A DNA stretch of 14,282 bases from Acidobacteriaceae bacterium (GCA_030040395.1 JASHTU010000322.1:1-14282), one strand, 5' to 3'. Counted from the first letter of the stretch, positions 7,289-14,282 are shown. A program made the numbers and translations. The notes: a model not told the origin generated them from the letters alone.

Positions 7289-9706
7289 TCATTCTTCGCG
7301 AAGCAGGATGAGGGGATCGACGGCCAGCGCGCGCCGGGCGGGGATAGTGGCCGCGACCAGGCCGAGGAGCAGCATGGAGATGAGCACGCCGGCTAGCACC
7401 ACCGGATCTTTGGGCGTGGCCTGGTAGACGATGGCAGACAGGACGCGCGTGGCCATGAGGCCGAGGGCCAGTCCGGCGAGGGAGCCAATGGCGAGCAGAC
7501 GGAGGGCGCCTCCGAGGGCGGCGCTGAGAATCTGGCCCTGGTCGGCGCCGAGGGCCACGCGGATGCCAAGCTCGCGCATGCGCTTGCTGACCACGTAGGA
7601 AGCCATGCCGAAGATGCCGGTGACGGCGAGCATCGCGCCCAGCAATCCGAGGACACCGAGGGCGACTGTAGAGACGCGCGCCGCGAACAGGGCGGTGTCC
7701 ATTTCCGAGTTCCAGGTGTGGATTTCGATGGGCAGACTCGCGTCGAGGCCGTGCAGGGTGCGTTCGAGGTCTGCAGTCAAATCCTCAGGGTCGCGATAGG
7801 ATCGCACCACCAGCCACGTGTCGCTTTCCGGCTGCTGGAGGAAACAGAAAAACATCGCCGGCTGCTGATTTTCAGTGAGGAAGCGGTATTTGCCGTCTTC
7901 CACCACACCGACTACCTCGGCGCGCTTTCCGCCCCAATACTTGAAATGCCCGCCGATGGCCTTTTGGACCGAGCCGAAGACTTTGATCGCAAACTCGCTG
8001 TTGACGAGCGTGGCCGTGGGGGCGTGGCTGTCATCGTCGAAAGTGAGGTCTCTGCCCGCGAGAAGGCGAGTTCCCGCCGCCTCCAGGTAGCCGGGAGAGA
8101 CGTCGTAGTTCATGGCGTCGGCAGCATAGTTGGTGGGGCGGTAATCGGTGGTTTTATCGGTGTAGACGTAGGAATCGCCGCCGCCGAGGCCGAGCGGGAT
8201 CTGGTTAATGTAGCCAACATGAGTGATGCCGGGAAGGGCGGCGACGGCGTCGATCATGCGGCGTTGCATCTGGGGGACGCGGTCACCGGTGTACCCGGCC
8301 ATGTGCAGATCTGACTCGACCAGAATCGCATTCTGCGGCTGGAATCCGAACCGGCTGCCCAGGGAACGGATGAGGCCGCGCACGGCCACCAGTGACGAGG
8401 TGACGAGCACGGCGCAGATGGCGATCTGCAGAACTAGAAGAATGTCGCGAAGCGTGAGGCGGCGGAACCCGGCCAGGCCGACGGAGCCGTTGCGGATGAC
8501 CTGCCAGGGATCGGAACGCAGGACCTGACGGACCGGCACGAGCCCGAAGAGGAACCCGCTGGCGAGAGCAAGGATCAGAGCCACGGCGTAGGTGCGCAGG
8601 TCAGGATTGACGGGCACGTTGATGGGGACATCGGGAAGGGGCTGCCAGGCGCTGAGGCCGTGCAGCATGACCACCCCGCCGGCAAGGCCGATGACTCCTC
8701 CGGCGAGGGCAACGAGGATGGCTTCCGTGAGGAGTTGGCGCACGATGAAGCTGCGCGGCGAACCGAGAGCCAGCCGCAGAGCGACTTCCTTGGCTCGATC
8801 GGCGGCGCGGGCTGCGAACAGGCTGCCGAGATTAGCGCATGCGGCAAGCAGAATAAGACCGGCAAGCAGCATGAGACCGGCCATAAACGCGCGCGCCGGA
8901 CCTCCGAGAACGTCGCCCGCCAGCCCGGGACGAGCGAGGGTGAACTTGATGCCCTCGTCGTCGGAAGGATAGGTTTTGGACAACCAGGCGCCGATGGCGT
9001 TGAGATCTGCAGTCGCCTGGTTCGGGGTCACGCCGGGTTTGAGCCGGCCAATGATCCAAGGAGAGTGGTCGCTTCGATACTGAAGATTGTTCTCCCCTTC
9101 GAGAGTTGGCTGCTCGACGATAGGGACCCAAAGAGCCGGAGCGAAGAACAGCTCTGTGCCGCGAAAGGCCGGCGGCGCCACGCCGATGATGGTGAAGGGG
9201 TGCTTGTTGATCTCAACCATGCGGCCAATCACGTGAGGGTCGGCGAGAAAGCGGGCGCGCCAGTAGGCGTAGCTCAGAACCACGTAGGGAGCGCTGTTCA
9301 GACCCTTCTCATCGGAAGCGTGGAAAAAGCGGCCTAAATAGGGTTGAATCCCCAACGCGTCGAAGTAGTTTCCGCTGGCCAGATAGGGCCAGGCAGTGGA
9401 GGGATTGTCGCCGGTGTCCACGCCAACCGCGCCAATGATTTCGAAGATCATCAAGTTGGCGAAGGTCCGGTTGCGGTCGCGCAGGTCCTTGTAGTCGGGG
9501 TAGGACTGCGAGGGGAACTCGAAGCGCTGCACCATGTAGAGATTCTGCGCCTCGGGCACGTTGACGGGCCGCAGCACCAGCGCATTCAAAACGCTGAACA
9601 CAATGGCGTTGGCCCCGATGCCCAGCGCCAGGGTGGCGATGGCCGTGAGAGCAAAGCCGGGCGATTTGCCTAGCTGCCGGAGCGCGAACCTGAGGTCGTT
9701 GAACAT
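7289..9706 (-). CDS. ABC-type duplicated orphan permease (ADOP family, MacB/FtsX-like)
   Basis: An 805-residue inner-membrane protein of two fused MacB/FtsX-like permease halves. It opens with the family's typical N-terminus (DLRFALRQLGKSPGFAL). Half one has a membrane helix at about 20-43, a periplasmic MacB-type domain (about 50-268) and helices near 272-296, 325-349 and 371-391. Half two has helices near 420-442, 681-703, 731-757 and 768-788 around a second periplasmic domain (about 445-675). Both FtsX signatures are visible: AKEVALRLALGSPRSFIVRQLL (305-326) and MRELGIRVALGADQGQI (710-726). Length and duplication match the 'acidobacterial duplicated orphan permease' family. No ATPase gene adjoins it, nor a PadR-type regulator, which often accompanies the family. 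Its role is unknown; MacB relatives use ATP for mechanotransmission or efflux across the envelope, so it may borrow an ATPase encoded elsewhere. The ATG at 9706 is homology-supported but has no clear ribosome site. Confidence 0.94.
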   Translation of the reverse strand: MFNDLRFALRQLGKSPGFALTAIATLALGIGANAIVFSVLNALVLRPVNVPEAQNLYMVQRFEFPSQSYPDYKDLRDRNRTFANLMIFEIIGAVGVDTGDNPSTAWPYLASGNYFDALGIQPYLGRFFHASDEKGLNSAPYVVLSYAYWRARFLADPHVIGRMVEINKHPFTIIGVAPPAFRGTELFFAPALWVPIVEQPTLEGENNLQYRSDHSPWIIGRLKPGVTPNQATADLNAIGAWLSKTYPSDDEGIKFTLARPGLAGDVLGGPARAFMAGLMLLAGLILLAACANLGSLFAARAADRAKEVALRLALGSPRSFIVRQLLTEAILVALAGGVIGLAGGVVMLHGLSAWQPLPDVPINVPVNPDLRTYAVALILALASGFLFGLVPVRQVLRSDPWQVIRNGSVGLAGFRRLTLRDILLVLQIAICAVLVTSSLVAVRGLIRSLGSRFGFQPQNAILVESDLHMAGYTGDRVPQMQRRMIDAVAALPGITHVGYINQIPLGLGGGDSYVYTDKTTDYRPTNYAADAMNYDVSPGYLEAAGTRLLAGRDLTFDDDSHAPTATLVNSEFAIKVFGSVQKAIGGHFKYWGGKRAEVVGVVEDGKYRFLTENQQPAMFFCFLQQPESDTWLVVRSYRDPEDLTADLERTLHGLDASLPIEIHTWNSEMDTALFAARVSTVALGVLGLLGAMLAVTGIFGMASYVVSKRMRELGIRVALGADQGQILSAALGGALRLLAIGSLAGLALGLMATRVLSAIVYQATPKDPVVLAGVLISMLLLGLVAATIPARRALAVDPLILLREE

Positions 9707-9860
9707 GGTCGTTTGAGTGTACGCCCGAAACCGGCGTGAAGTTCCCGGACCTGGAGCGACAGCCGCGGCCGTCAGGAGACGCGTGGGCCGGATGCGCTGT
9801 CAGTTGATATTTTTGAAGATGACCGCATGCGCCCGGCGATGGACTGTTTTTCCTTTTCCG

Positions 9861-9889
9861 TTGACGCGCTCGGGGCCGGGCGGTATGAT
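9861..9889 (+). promoter_or_regulatory. Near-consensus sigma-70 promoter of the APC permease gene
   Basis: TTGACG (9861-9866) and TATGAT (9884-9889) are separated by exactly 17 bp; each differs from consensus (TTGACA, TATAAT) at one position. Transcription would begin near 9896, giving a leader of about 33 nt before the ATG at 9930. It is the best promoter in the window and rules out in-frame starts at 9885 or upstream for the main transcript. The rest of the 223-bp divergent gap shows no clear minus-strand promoter for the permease. Confidence 0.7.
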
Positions 9890-9929
9890 CAGGACTCCCT
9901 TGGCGAATTTCCCCGCTCAAAAAAGCTCA

Positions 9930-11330
9930 ATGCACGCGTCGATTTCTGAAGTTGGCTCTGAAGTTCCAAGTTCCGAGATCTCGCGGAAGGGTCACCTTCT
10001 GCGGATTCTGGGGGTGGGCTTCGGGATCGCCGTGGTTGTGGGCAACACCATTGGCTCGGGCATCCTGCTCACGCCCGGGGAAATTGCCGCTCACTTGAGA
10101 AATCCCTGGCTGGTCTTCGCGGCCTGGTGCATGGGCGGCGCTTTCGCGTTTTGCTGCGCGCAGGCAGTGTGCGAGCTGGGAACCATGCTGCCCCGGGCGG
10201 GGGGATGGTTCGTCTTTTCCCGGCGCGCATTTGGCGAGTATGGAGGGTTCCTGGTCGGATGCTGCGACTGGATGATGCTCTCCGCGGGGACGGCCTATCT
10301 GTCGGCTGCCTTTGGCGAGTTCGCGGCCGGTCTGGAACCCTGGTTGCGCGGGCGCGAAAAACTGGCCTCGGTCGCCTGCCTGCTGACTCTGACCCTGGTG
10401 AACTGGTTGGGCGTGCGTTGGGGCAGCCGGACGCAGAAAATTACCAGCATCGCGAAAGCTGCGGCGCTGGTGGCGTTTGTGGCGGCGTGTTTCGTGGTCA
10501 TCCCGAAAGTTGCGCCCGGCGGCCCGGCTGCGCCCCGCAGCCTGCTTACCTTGCCGCTGGCGGCGGCGATGGTGGCGATTTTCGCGGCCTTGCAGCCGAT
10601 TGTCATTTCCTACGACGGATGGTACGCAGCCATCTATTTCACCGAAGAAGACAAGAACCCGGTGAAGAATCTGCCCCGCGCATCGATCACCGCGGTGCTG
10701 GCGTGCGGCGCCATTTACCTGTTGGTGAACGCGGCGCTGCTTCACGTGCTGCCCATGGGCAAGCTGGCGGCGTCCCAGATCCCGGCCGCGGATGCGGCGG
10801 CGGCGATCTTCGGGAGCCACGGCAGAGAAGTGATTCTCCTGATTTCGATGGTGACGGTGGTCAGCACCATCAATGCAACGCTGATGATGGCCCCCCGGAT
10901 TCTGTTCGCGATGGCGCGCCAGCGGCTGATGCCGGGCTGGATTACGGCGGTGAATGCCGGCGGCACGCCCAGCGCGGCTCTGCTGCTCTGCGCCGCCGTG
11001 GCGTTGGGCCTGGTTCTCAGCGGCAGCTATGACACGCTCATCGCCATGGCTTCAATCCTGTATGTGGCCGTTTACTTGTCGGGGTTCATCTCGCTCTTCG
11101 TTTTGAGAGCCAGGGAGCCCGACCTTCCCCGCCCCTTCAAAATGTGGGGATACCCGTGGACCAACCTGGGAATCAGCCTGGGCGCGGCGGTTTTCCTGGT
11201 CGCGGCAGTCGTCGCCGACTTGAAGCACGCGGCGTTTACCTTGGTCGTGGTGGCGCTTACTTACCCTCTGTACCTGTTCGGCAAAAGGATGCGGCCCGCG
11301 CCAGAGGCGGGCGGTGCGCGGCCTGGGTGA
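9930..11330 (+). CDS. APC-superfamily amino acid permease
   Basis: A 466-residue inner-membrane transporter of the amino acid-polyamine-organocation superfamily, about 12 helices, probably importing or exchanging an amino acid. Evidence includes the unwound first helix motif GNTIGSGILLTPGEI (38-52), the helix-2 region with PRAGGWFVFSRRAFGEYGGF (88-107), and the helix 6 to loop signature YDGWYAAIYFTEEDKNPVKNLPRAS (228-252), which is typical of the L-type/SteT-like branch. Substrate cannot be read from sequence. The frame extends back to 9717, but the extra part has no family similarity and contains the promoter, so the ATG at 9930 is chosen; no Shine-Dalgarno is seen before it, only an A-rich run. 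The cytoplasmic N-tail includes an AAGTTCC doublet. It is transcribed divergently from the orphan permease and converges on folE. Confidence 0.9.
   Translation: MHASISEVGSEVPSSEISRKGHLLRILGVGFGIAVVVGNTIGSGILLTPGEIAAHLRNPWLVFAAWCMGGAFAFCCAQAVCELGTMLPRAGGWFVFSRRAFGEYGGFLVGCCDWMMLSAGTAYLSAAFGEFAAGLEPWLRGREKLASVACLLTLTLVNWLGVRWGSRTQKITSIAKAAALVAFVAACFVVIPKVAPGGPAAPRSLLTLPLAAAMVAIFAALQPIVISYDGWYAAIYFTEEDKNPVKNLPRASITAVLACGAIYLLVNAALLHVLPMGKLAASQIPAADAAAAIFGSHGREVILLISMVTVVSTINATLMMAPRILFAMARQRLMPGWITAVNAGGTPSAALLLCAAVALGLVLSGSYDTLIAMASILYVAVYLSGFISLFVLRAREPDLPRPFKMWGYPWTNLGISLGAAVFLVAAVVADLKHAAFTLVVVALTYPLYLFGKRMRPAPEAGGARPG
9961..9974 (+). repeat. Perfect 7-bp tandem doublet AAGTTCC x2
   Basis: Two exact AAGTTCC units lie in the codons of the permease's disordered N-terminal tail, with a partly matching AAGTTGG 12 bp upstream (9949-9955). 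Two copies alone are near chance expectation; it is listed because it shares the 7-bp period of the array in dus. Confidence 0.45.
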
Positions 11331-11355
11331 GAGCGGCGGATTTGTCGCGCTCACC
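11326..11355 (+). terminator. Hairpin overlapping the APC permease stop codon
   Basis: GGTGAGAGCG (11326-11335) can pair with CGCGCTCACC (11346-11355) with one mismatch around a 10-nt loop. The left arm contains the TGA stop. No run of T follows, so it is not a classic intrinsic terminator, though a stable hairpin at a convergent gene junction may limit read-through or protect the 3' end. The remainder of the 82-bp gap to folE is featureless to me. Confidence 0.3.
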
Positions 11356-11412
11356 GTGTTTGGGCCTTACGCCTCTCCCCGAGCTCTCCGGACTCGCCCT
11401 GCGCCGATCCTG

Positions 11413-12045
11413 CTAAACGCCGGCTGGGACGGGCGGGCGGACGAGCGACAGGAATTCCGAGCGTGTTTCTTTTTGGCGGAAGCAGCCAACCATGGCGCTG
11501 GTGACGGTCGAGGAGTGCTGCTTCTCAATGCCGCGCATCATCATGCAGAGATGGCGGGCCTCGATGACCACACCGACGCCCCGCGGCGTGATGGCGTCTT
11601 GGATGGCGTCGGCGATCTGGCGAGTGAGCCGCTCCTGCACCTGGAGGCGGCGGGCGAAAACCTCGACGAGGCGGGGAATTTTGCTGAGGCCGATGACCTT
11701 GCCCTTGGGAATGTAGGCCACGTGGACTTTGCCGAAGAAGGGCAGCAGGTGGTGCTCGCAGAGCGAGAACATCTCGATGTCCTTCACGATGACCATCTCG
11801 TCGTAATCGACGTCGAAGAGGGCGCCGCGAAGAATCTGGGCGGGGTCCTGCTCGTAGCCCTTGGTGAGAAAGGCCATCGACTTCTCGATCCGCTCCGGCG
11901 TGGCCGCTAGGCCGTCGCGGGAGGGGTCTTCACCGAGCCGGGTTAAGATTTCGCGGTACATGTCCTGGGTGCTGAATGCGCTCAGCCCCTCCGGGGCTTC
12001 CGCCACTCTGTGCCGGGAGCTGCTGACGACGACCGGGTGCGCCAT
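11413..12045 (-). CDS. folE: GTP cyclohydrolase I
   Basis: A 210-residue zinc enzyme turning GTP into 7,8-dihydroneopterin triphosphate and formate, the first step of folate, biopterin and queuosine-precursor synthesis. The zinc ligands are all present: C96 and H99 in [10 protein letters not shown], and C167 in [11 protein letters not shown]. Their spacing equals that of E. coli FolE (C110, H113, C181, recalled), and H98 and H165 match the catalytic histidines. Other family motifs are [11 protein letters not shown] (43-53), [19 protein letters not shown] (115-133) and [11 protein letters not shown] near the C-terminus. The ATG at 12045 is preferred over the GTG at 12051 because AGAGGA (12055-12060) sits 9 nt before the ATG but only 3 nt before the GTG. 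It begins 18 bp after the second PTPS gene stop, so it is probably the last gene of that operon, which ties it to those enzymes. Confidence 0.97.
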   Translation of the reverse strand: MAHPVVVSSSRHRVAEAPEGLSAFSTQDMYREILTRLGEDPSRDGLAATPERIEKSMAFLTKGYEQDPAQILRGALFDVDYDEMVIVKDIEMFSLCEHHLLPFFGKVHVAYIPKGKVIGLSKIPRLVEVFARRLQVQERLTRQIADAIQDAITPRGVGVVIEARHLCMMMRGIEKQHSSTVTSAMVGCFRQKETRSEFLSLVRPPVPAGV

Positions 12046-12063
12046 GGTCACTTATCCTCTCCA

Positions 12064-12513
12064 TCATCCTCTGGGGCCGGGCGGCTCGGCGGGAGCGTCA
12101 CGGCACTCAAAATAATTATTCTCGGTTTCTTCGATGCGGACCGATTCGAGCTTGCCTGCGGGGAGTTCATCCTTGATCAGACCGAAAATCATGCAGCAGA
12201 GATTTTCGGTGGTGGGAACACGCTCCGCAAAGGCCGGATCGGCATTGAGGTTGCTGTGATCGAAGCGGGCCAGGATTCGGGCGTCGACGAGGGCGTCGAG
12301 CCCCGCCAGATCGACCACCATGCCCGTTTCCGGGTCGACCGCGCCCCCGACCAGGATCTCCACGACGTAATTGTGACCGTGCCCGTAGGGGTTGTTGCAC
12401 TTTCCATACGCGGCGCGGTTTTGGGCCGTGGTCAAGGCCTGGGTGTGGAGACGGTGGCTGGCGCTCAGCGTGTAGCGTCGGCCGAAATAGGCTTTGGAGG
12501 GAGCCTGTCTCAA
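12064..12513 (-). CDS. 6-pyruvoyltetrahydropterin/6-carboxytetrahydropterin synthase family (second copy)
   Basis: A 149-residue PTPS/QueD-family enzyme acting on dihydroneopterin triphosphate, the FolE product. Zinc histidines are H20 (SASH), H45 and H47 (GHGHNY). The catalytic cysteine is C39 in GKCNNPYGHGH, with D85-H86 (FDHSNLN) and the substrate-anchoring E129. The stretch KCNNPYGHGHNY is almost that of animal 6-pyruvoyltetrahydropterin synthase, with five residues between Cys and HGH, rather than three as in classical QueD. The start is TTG at 12513: no in-frame ATG precedes the essential H20, and GAGG (12520-12523) stands 6 nt before it. This TTG overlaps the TGA of the upstream paralogue (shared TTGA, 12510-12513), so translation is probably coupled. 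The gene lies between its paralogue and folE. Product could be a biopterin precursor or 6-carboxytetrahydropterin; both remain open. Confidence 0.92.
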   Translation of the reverse strand: MRQAPSKAYFGRRYTLSASHRLHTQALTTAQNRAAYGKCNNPYGHGHNYVVEILVGGAVDPETGMVVDLAGLDALVDARILARFDHSNLNADPAFAERVPTTENLCCMIFGLIKDELPAGKLESVRIEETENNYFECRDAPAEPPGPRG

Positions 12514-12944
12514 AGTTCACCTCGCTCGCCGCGGTATTCGGCGAAAATGTCCGAGGTCTCATAGACGCGAATCCGGCTCAGGCGCGCGCCTCCTGCGTCG
12601 GTGACGGCGGGCTGCAAACGGTTCCAAGCGGCAATGGCGATGTTCTCCGTGGTGGGCAGGAGCTTGCCGGCGGCAAACTCCGGCGCCTCTAAGTTCAGAT
12701 GACGATGATCGTAGGCCGACAGCACCTCGCGTTCGATGACGTCCTTGAGCCACTTGAGATCGACCACGAAGCCGGTCACCGGATCCGGTTCGCCGGCCAC
12801 CGTGACCTCGAGGGTATAGTTGTGGCCGTGGCTGTTGCGATTGGCGCAGCGCCCGAAGGCCTGCGCGTTCCTTTCGGCGGACCAGGCGTCGTTCCAATAA
12901 TAGTGCGAGGCGGAGAATGTGGCCCGCCGGGTCAAAAAAATCAT
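12510..12944 (-). CDS. 6-pyruvoyltetrahydropterin/6-carboxytetrahydropterin synthase family (first copy)
   Basis: A 144-residue PTPS/QueD-family enzyme, paralogous to the next gene (visibly similar along the length, clearly diverged). Zinc histidines are H14 (SASH), H39 and H41 (SHGHNY). The catalytic cysteine is C33 in GRCANRNSHGH, again with five residues between Cys and HGH. D79-H80 (YDHRHLN) and the anchoring E129 (VYETSD) complete an intact active site, so neither copy looks degenerate. The ATG at 12944 is certain: AGGAGG stands 6 nt upstream. It is the first gene of a probable three-gene unit (this gene, its paralogue, folE) supplying and consuming dihydroneopterin triphosphate. Two copies could form separate homohexamers with different substrates, or a mixed complex; the sequence cannot tell. 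A role in queuosine synthesis is possible but no other queuosine gene is nearby. Confidence 0.93.
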   Translation of the reverse strand: MIFLTRRATFSASHYYWNDAWSAERNAQAFGRCANRNSHGHNYTLEVTVAGEPDPVTGFVVDLKWLKDVIEREVLSAYDHRHLNLEAPEFAAGKLLPTTENIAIAAWNRLQPAVTDAGGARLSRIRVYETSDIFAEYRGERGEL

Positions 12945-12950
12945 GCCAAT

Positions 12951-12956
12951 CCTCCT
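12951..12956 (-). promoter_or_regulatory. Consensus ribosome binding site of the pterin operon
   Basis: The minus strand reads AGGAGG here, 6 nt before the ATG at 12944. It is the only full-consensus Shine-Dalgarno among the genes of this window and fixes the start of the first PTPS gene. The 186-bp gap upstream shows no riboswitch fold or clear promoter that I could recognise. Confidence 0.85.
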
Positions 12957-13130
12957 ATGAAAGATGCCCGTGAGCGGACCTGGGCTTCATAATCCATAGG
13001 TTCAAACGTGGGTTTTTATGCTGCAAACGCAAGAGCGGCCAGCCCCCAAAAACGGCAAGGCCCTGGATTCAAGGCGCCGGGAATTTCGGCCTTTTGTGAG
13101 AGCCTGAGCCCCTGGTTCCCTCCCCCATTG

Positions 13131-14282
13131 CTAGGCTGCGTAGCTGCGCCCTTTCCAGCTTACGCGCTTGAGCACGCGGTGCTGAAACCAGCTTCGGTAG
13201 AGGAGGGCGACGAAAAGCGGCAAGCCGAGGGGCGAAAGGGCGCAGTCGGCAACGCTGAAGTTGGACTTGGCGACACGATGGTAGAAGCGGAAAAGGGTGC
13301 GCAGCCACAGCAGGGCGAGGATCCAGCCGGCGCCTAGCCATTCGAGCGAATGAGCGCCGAGGCGGGCGTTCCAGAGCAGAAAGGTGAGCACGGGCAGGCC
13401 AAAGAGGAGCAGGATATCGACGGCGCGCCAGACGGCTGTGGCCAGGGTGTTGTTGAACAGGAGGGCGAGGTTTTTCGTCCAGCCTTCGATCATCGCGCCG
13501 GTGCTGCGGTACATGCGCGAGGCAAGAGCGTCGTCGGCGTAGCGGAACCGCAGGCCGATGCGGCGGCGTTTAGCCAGGAAGGCCAGCTCGACATCTTCGA
13601 GGACCTTGTTGGCGACACTGGGATGGCCGCCGACTTTGCGATAGGCCTCGCGCTCGACAAGCAAAAATTGCCCGTTGGCGGCGGCGACGCGCTGCGCGGG
13701 GTCAGAGACCTTGGCGGGTGGATAGGCCAGGGCGAGCTCGCTGAAGACCAGCGGCATGAGAGTGCGCTGAACGAAGCCGCGAACAATCTGGCGGGGCGAG
13801 TAGCTGAGCATGCCGACTTTGTGCCGCTCGGCCTCATGGAGGGCGCGACGGAGGTCGCCGGGCTCGTGAATCGTGTCCGCGTCGGTAAACAGCAGCCAGC
13901 GGCCACGCGCGCTGCGCGCCGCCGTCCAAATGGCGTTGGCTTTGCCGGTCCAGCCGGGCTCGAGCTTGGCGGCCTCCATGACCGTGACCTCAGGGAAGCC
14001 GCGGGCGATCTCCCCGGTGCGGTCGGTGGAGTGGTCATCAACGACAATCAGCTCCCAGTCTTTGCCGAGCGCGAAGATCTCTTCAGACTGACTGACGAGA
14101 GACTGAAGGCAGACGGCGAGGCAAACGGCTTCGTTGCGGGCGGGGACAATGACGGTGAGTTCGATCAGTTCCTCGGGCTCCGGCTGATCGAAGACGGTTC
14201 CAGGAGTGGCGCGCGACCACTCGCGCCAATCCGTGTGGCCGATGGGCTGGCCGGTCTCGTCGACCAATCCCAGTACCGTTTT
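13131..14282 (-). CDS. Membrane-associated family 2 glycosyltransferase (HpnB-like), 5' end open
   Basis: An inverting GT-A glycosyltransferase using a nucleotide sugar, anchored to the membrane. Counting the TTG at 14267 as residue 1, the nucleotide-binding start is ELTVIVPARNEA (36-47), followed by VVDDHSTDRTG (75-85), GWTGKANA (105-112) and the metal-binding DAD (129-131). ANGQFLLVEREAYRKVGG (197-214), the acceptor-side ED (224-225) and YRSTGAMIEGWTKN (253-266) follow. Three C-terminal hydrophobic segments lie near 281-300, 307-326 and 343-358. The GWTGK motif and tail resemble hopanoid-associated HpnB and carotenoid glycosyltransferases (recalled, not aligned), suggesting a lipid acceptor. 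The frame stays open to the window edge (K T V L G before the TTG) and no ribosome site precedes the TTG, so the true start may lie beyond 14282. It runs in the same direction as the pterin operon but ends 186 bp before it, so membership is doubtful. Confidence 0.87.
   Translation of the reverse strand, partial: KTVLGLVDETGQPIGHTDWREWSRATPGTVFDQPEPEELIELTVIVPARNEAVCLAVCLQSLVSQSEEIFALGKDWELIVVDDHSTDRTGEIARGFPEVTVMEAAKLEPGWTGKANAIWTAARSARGRWLLFTDADTIHEPGDLRRALHEAERHKVGMLSYSPRQIVRGFVQRTLMPLVFSELALAYPPAKVSDPAQRVAAANGQFLLVEREAYRKVGGHPSVANKVLEDVELAFLAKRRRIGLRFRYADDALASRMYRSTGAMIEGWTKNLALLFNNTLATAVWRAVDILLLFGLPVLTFLLWNARLGAHSLEWLGAGWILALLWLRTLFRFYHRVAKSNFSVADCALSPLGLPLFVALLYRSWFQHRVLKRVSWKGRSYAA

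Noticed and set aside
9717..9929. N-terminal extension of the APC permease
   Set aside because: The added residues are Arg-rich, without family similarity, and the segment contains the near-consensus promoter.
12945..13130. Possible preQ1 or tetrahydrofolate riboswitch upstream of the pterin operon
   Set aside because: Read by eye on the minus strand, neither the preQ1 A-rich tail and loop pattern nor a THF-type fold is evident. A covariance-model search would decide.
12945..13130. Minus-strand sigma-70 promoter for the pterin operon (TTGCAG or TTGAAC with TATGGA/TTATGA)
   Set aside because: The available -35 and -10 look-alikes are spaced about 22 or 8 bp apart, neither of which is workable.
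13008..13337. Small plus-strand open frame across the glycosyltransferase end
   Set aside because: It overlaps the real gene in antisense, has no ribosome site and no recognisable domain.
1..14282. CRISPR arrays, insertion sequences, integrase genes, tRNA or rRNA genes, toxin-antitoxin or defence genes
   Set aside because: I looked on both strands and found no spaced direct repeats, terminal inverted repeats with a transposase, tRNA-like cloverleaf or relevant protein motif.

Overview
The window reads as chromosomal DNA of a high-GC Gram-negative bacterium, most likely an Acidobacteriota (Terriglobia-like). The strongest pointer is an 805-residue orphan MacB/FtsX-type permease with two permease halves and no ATPase, the architecture of the 'acidobacterial duplicated orphan permease' family. 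A beta-propeller sensor diguanylate cyclase, a very large secreted GH2 enzyme and short heptamer microrepeats fit the same picture. No mobile element, phage gene, CRISPR array, rRNA or tRNA is seen.

Layout, left to right. (1) 1-1650, plus strand: the 3' part of a membrane sensor with propeller repeats, a Y_Y_Y domain, one membrane segment and a GGEEF diguanylate cyclase domain; its 5' end is outside the window. (2) 1678-5301, minus: an exported LamG-GH2 glycosidase of the exo-beta-glucosaminidase/beta-mannosidase type, convergent with (1). (3) 5548-5775, plus: rpmE (ribosomal protein L31), with a probable promoter and a strong GC hairpin terminator. (4) 5941-7167, plus: a DusB-type tRNA-dihydrouridine synthase carrying an acidic insertion built from five degenerate 7-bp repeats. 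(5) 7289-9706, minus: the orphan duplicated permease. (6) 9930-11330, plus: an APC-family amino acid permease behind a near-consensus sigma-70 promoter. (7) 12944 down to 11413, minus: a compact pterin operon of two tandem PTPS/QueD paralogues, whose stop and start codons overlap, followed 18 bp later by folE. (8) 13131-14282, minus: a family 2 glycosyltransferase with three C-terminal membrane segments, open at the right edge.

The clearest functional unit is (7). FolE makes 7,8-dihydroneopterin triphosphate and the two PTPS-family proteins would act on it. Both have intact active sites and the C-x5-HGH spacing of 6-pyruvoyltetrahydropterin synthases rather than the C-x3-HGH of classical QueD. 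This leaves open a biopterin-like product or a queuosine precursor; no queC, queE, queF or sepiapterin reductase gene is in the window. rpmE and dus both serve translation but are separated by a terminator. The other genes look like independent units.

All intergenic gaps are shorter than 300 bp. I do not see convincing evidence of a new defence, mobile or secretion system. The items most worth a second look are the paired PTPS genes and the heptamer-built insertion in dus.
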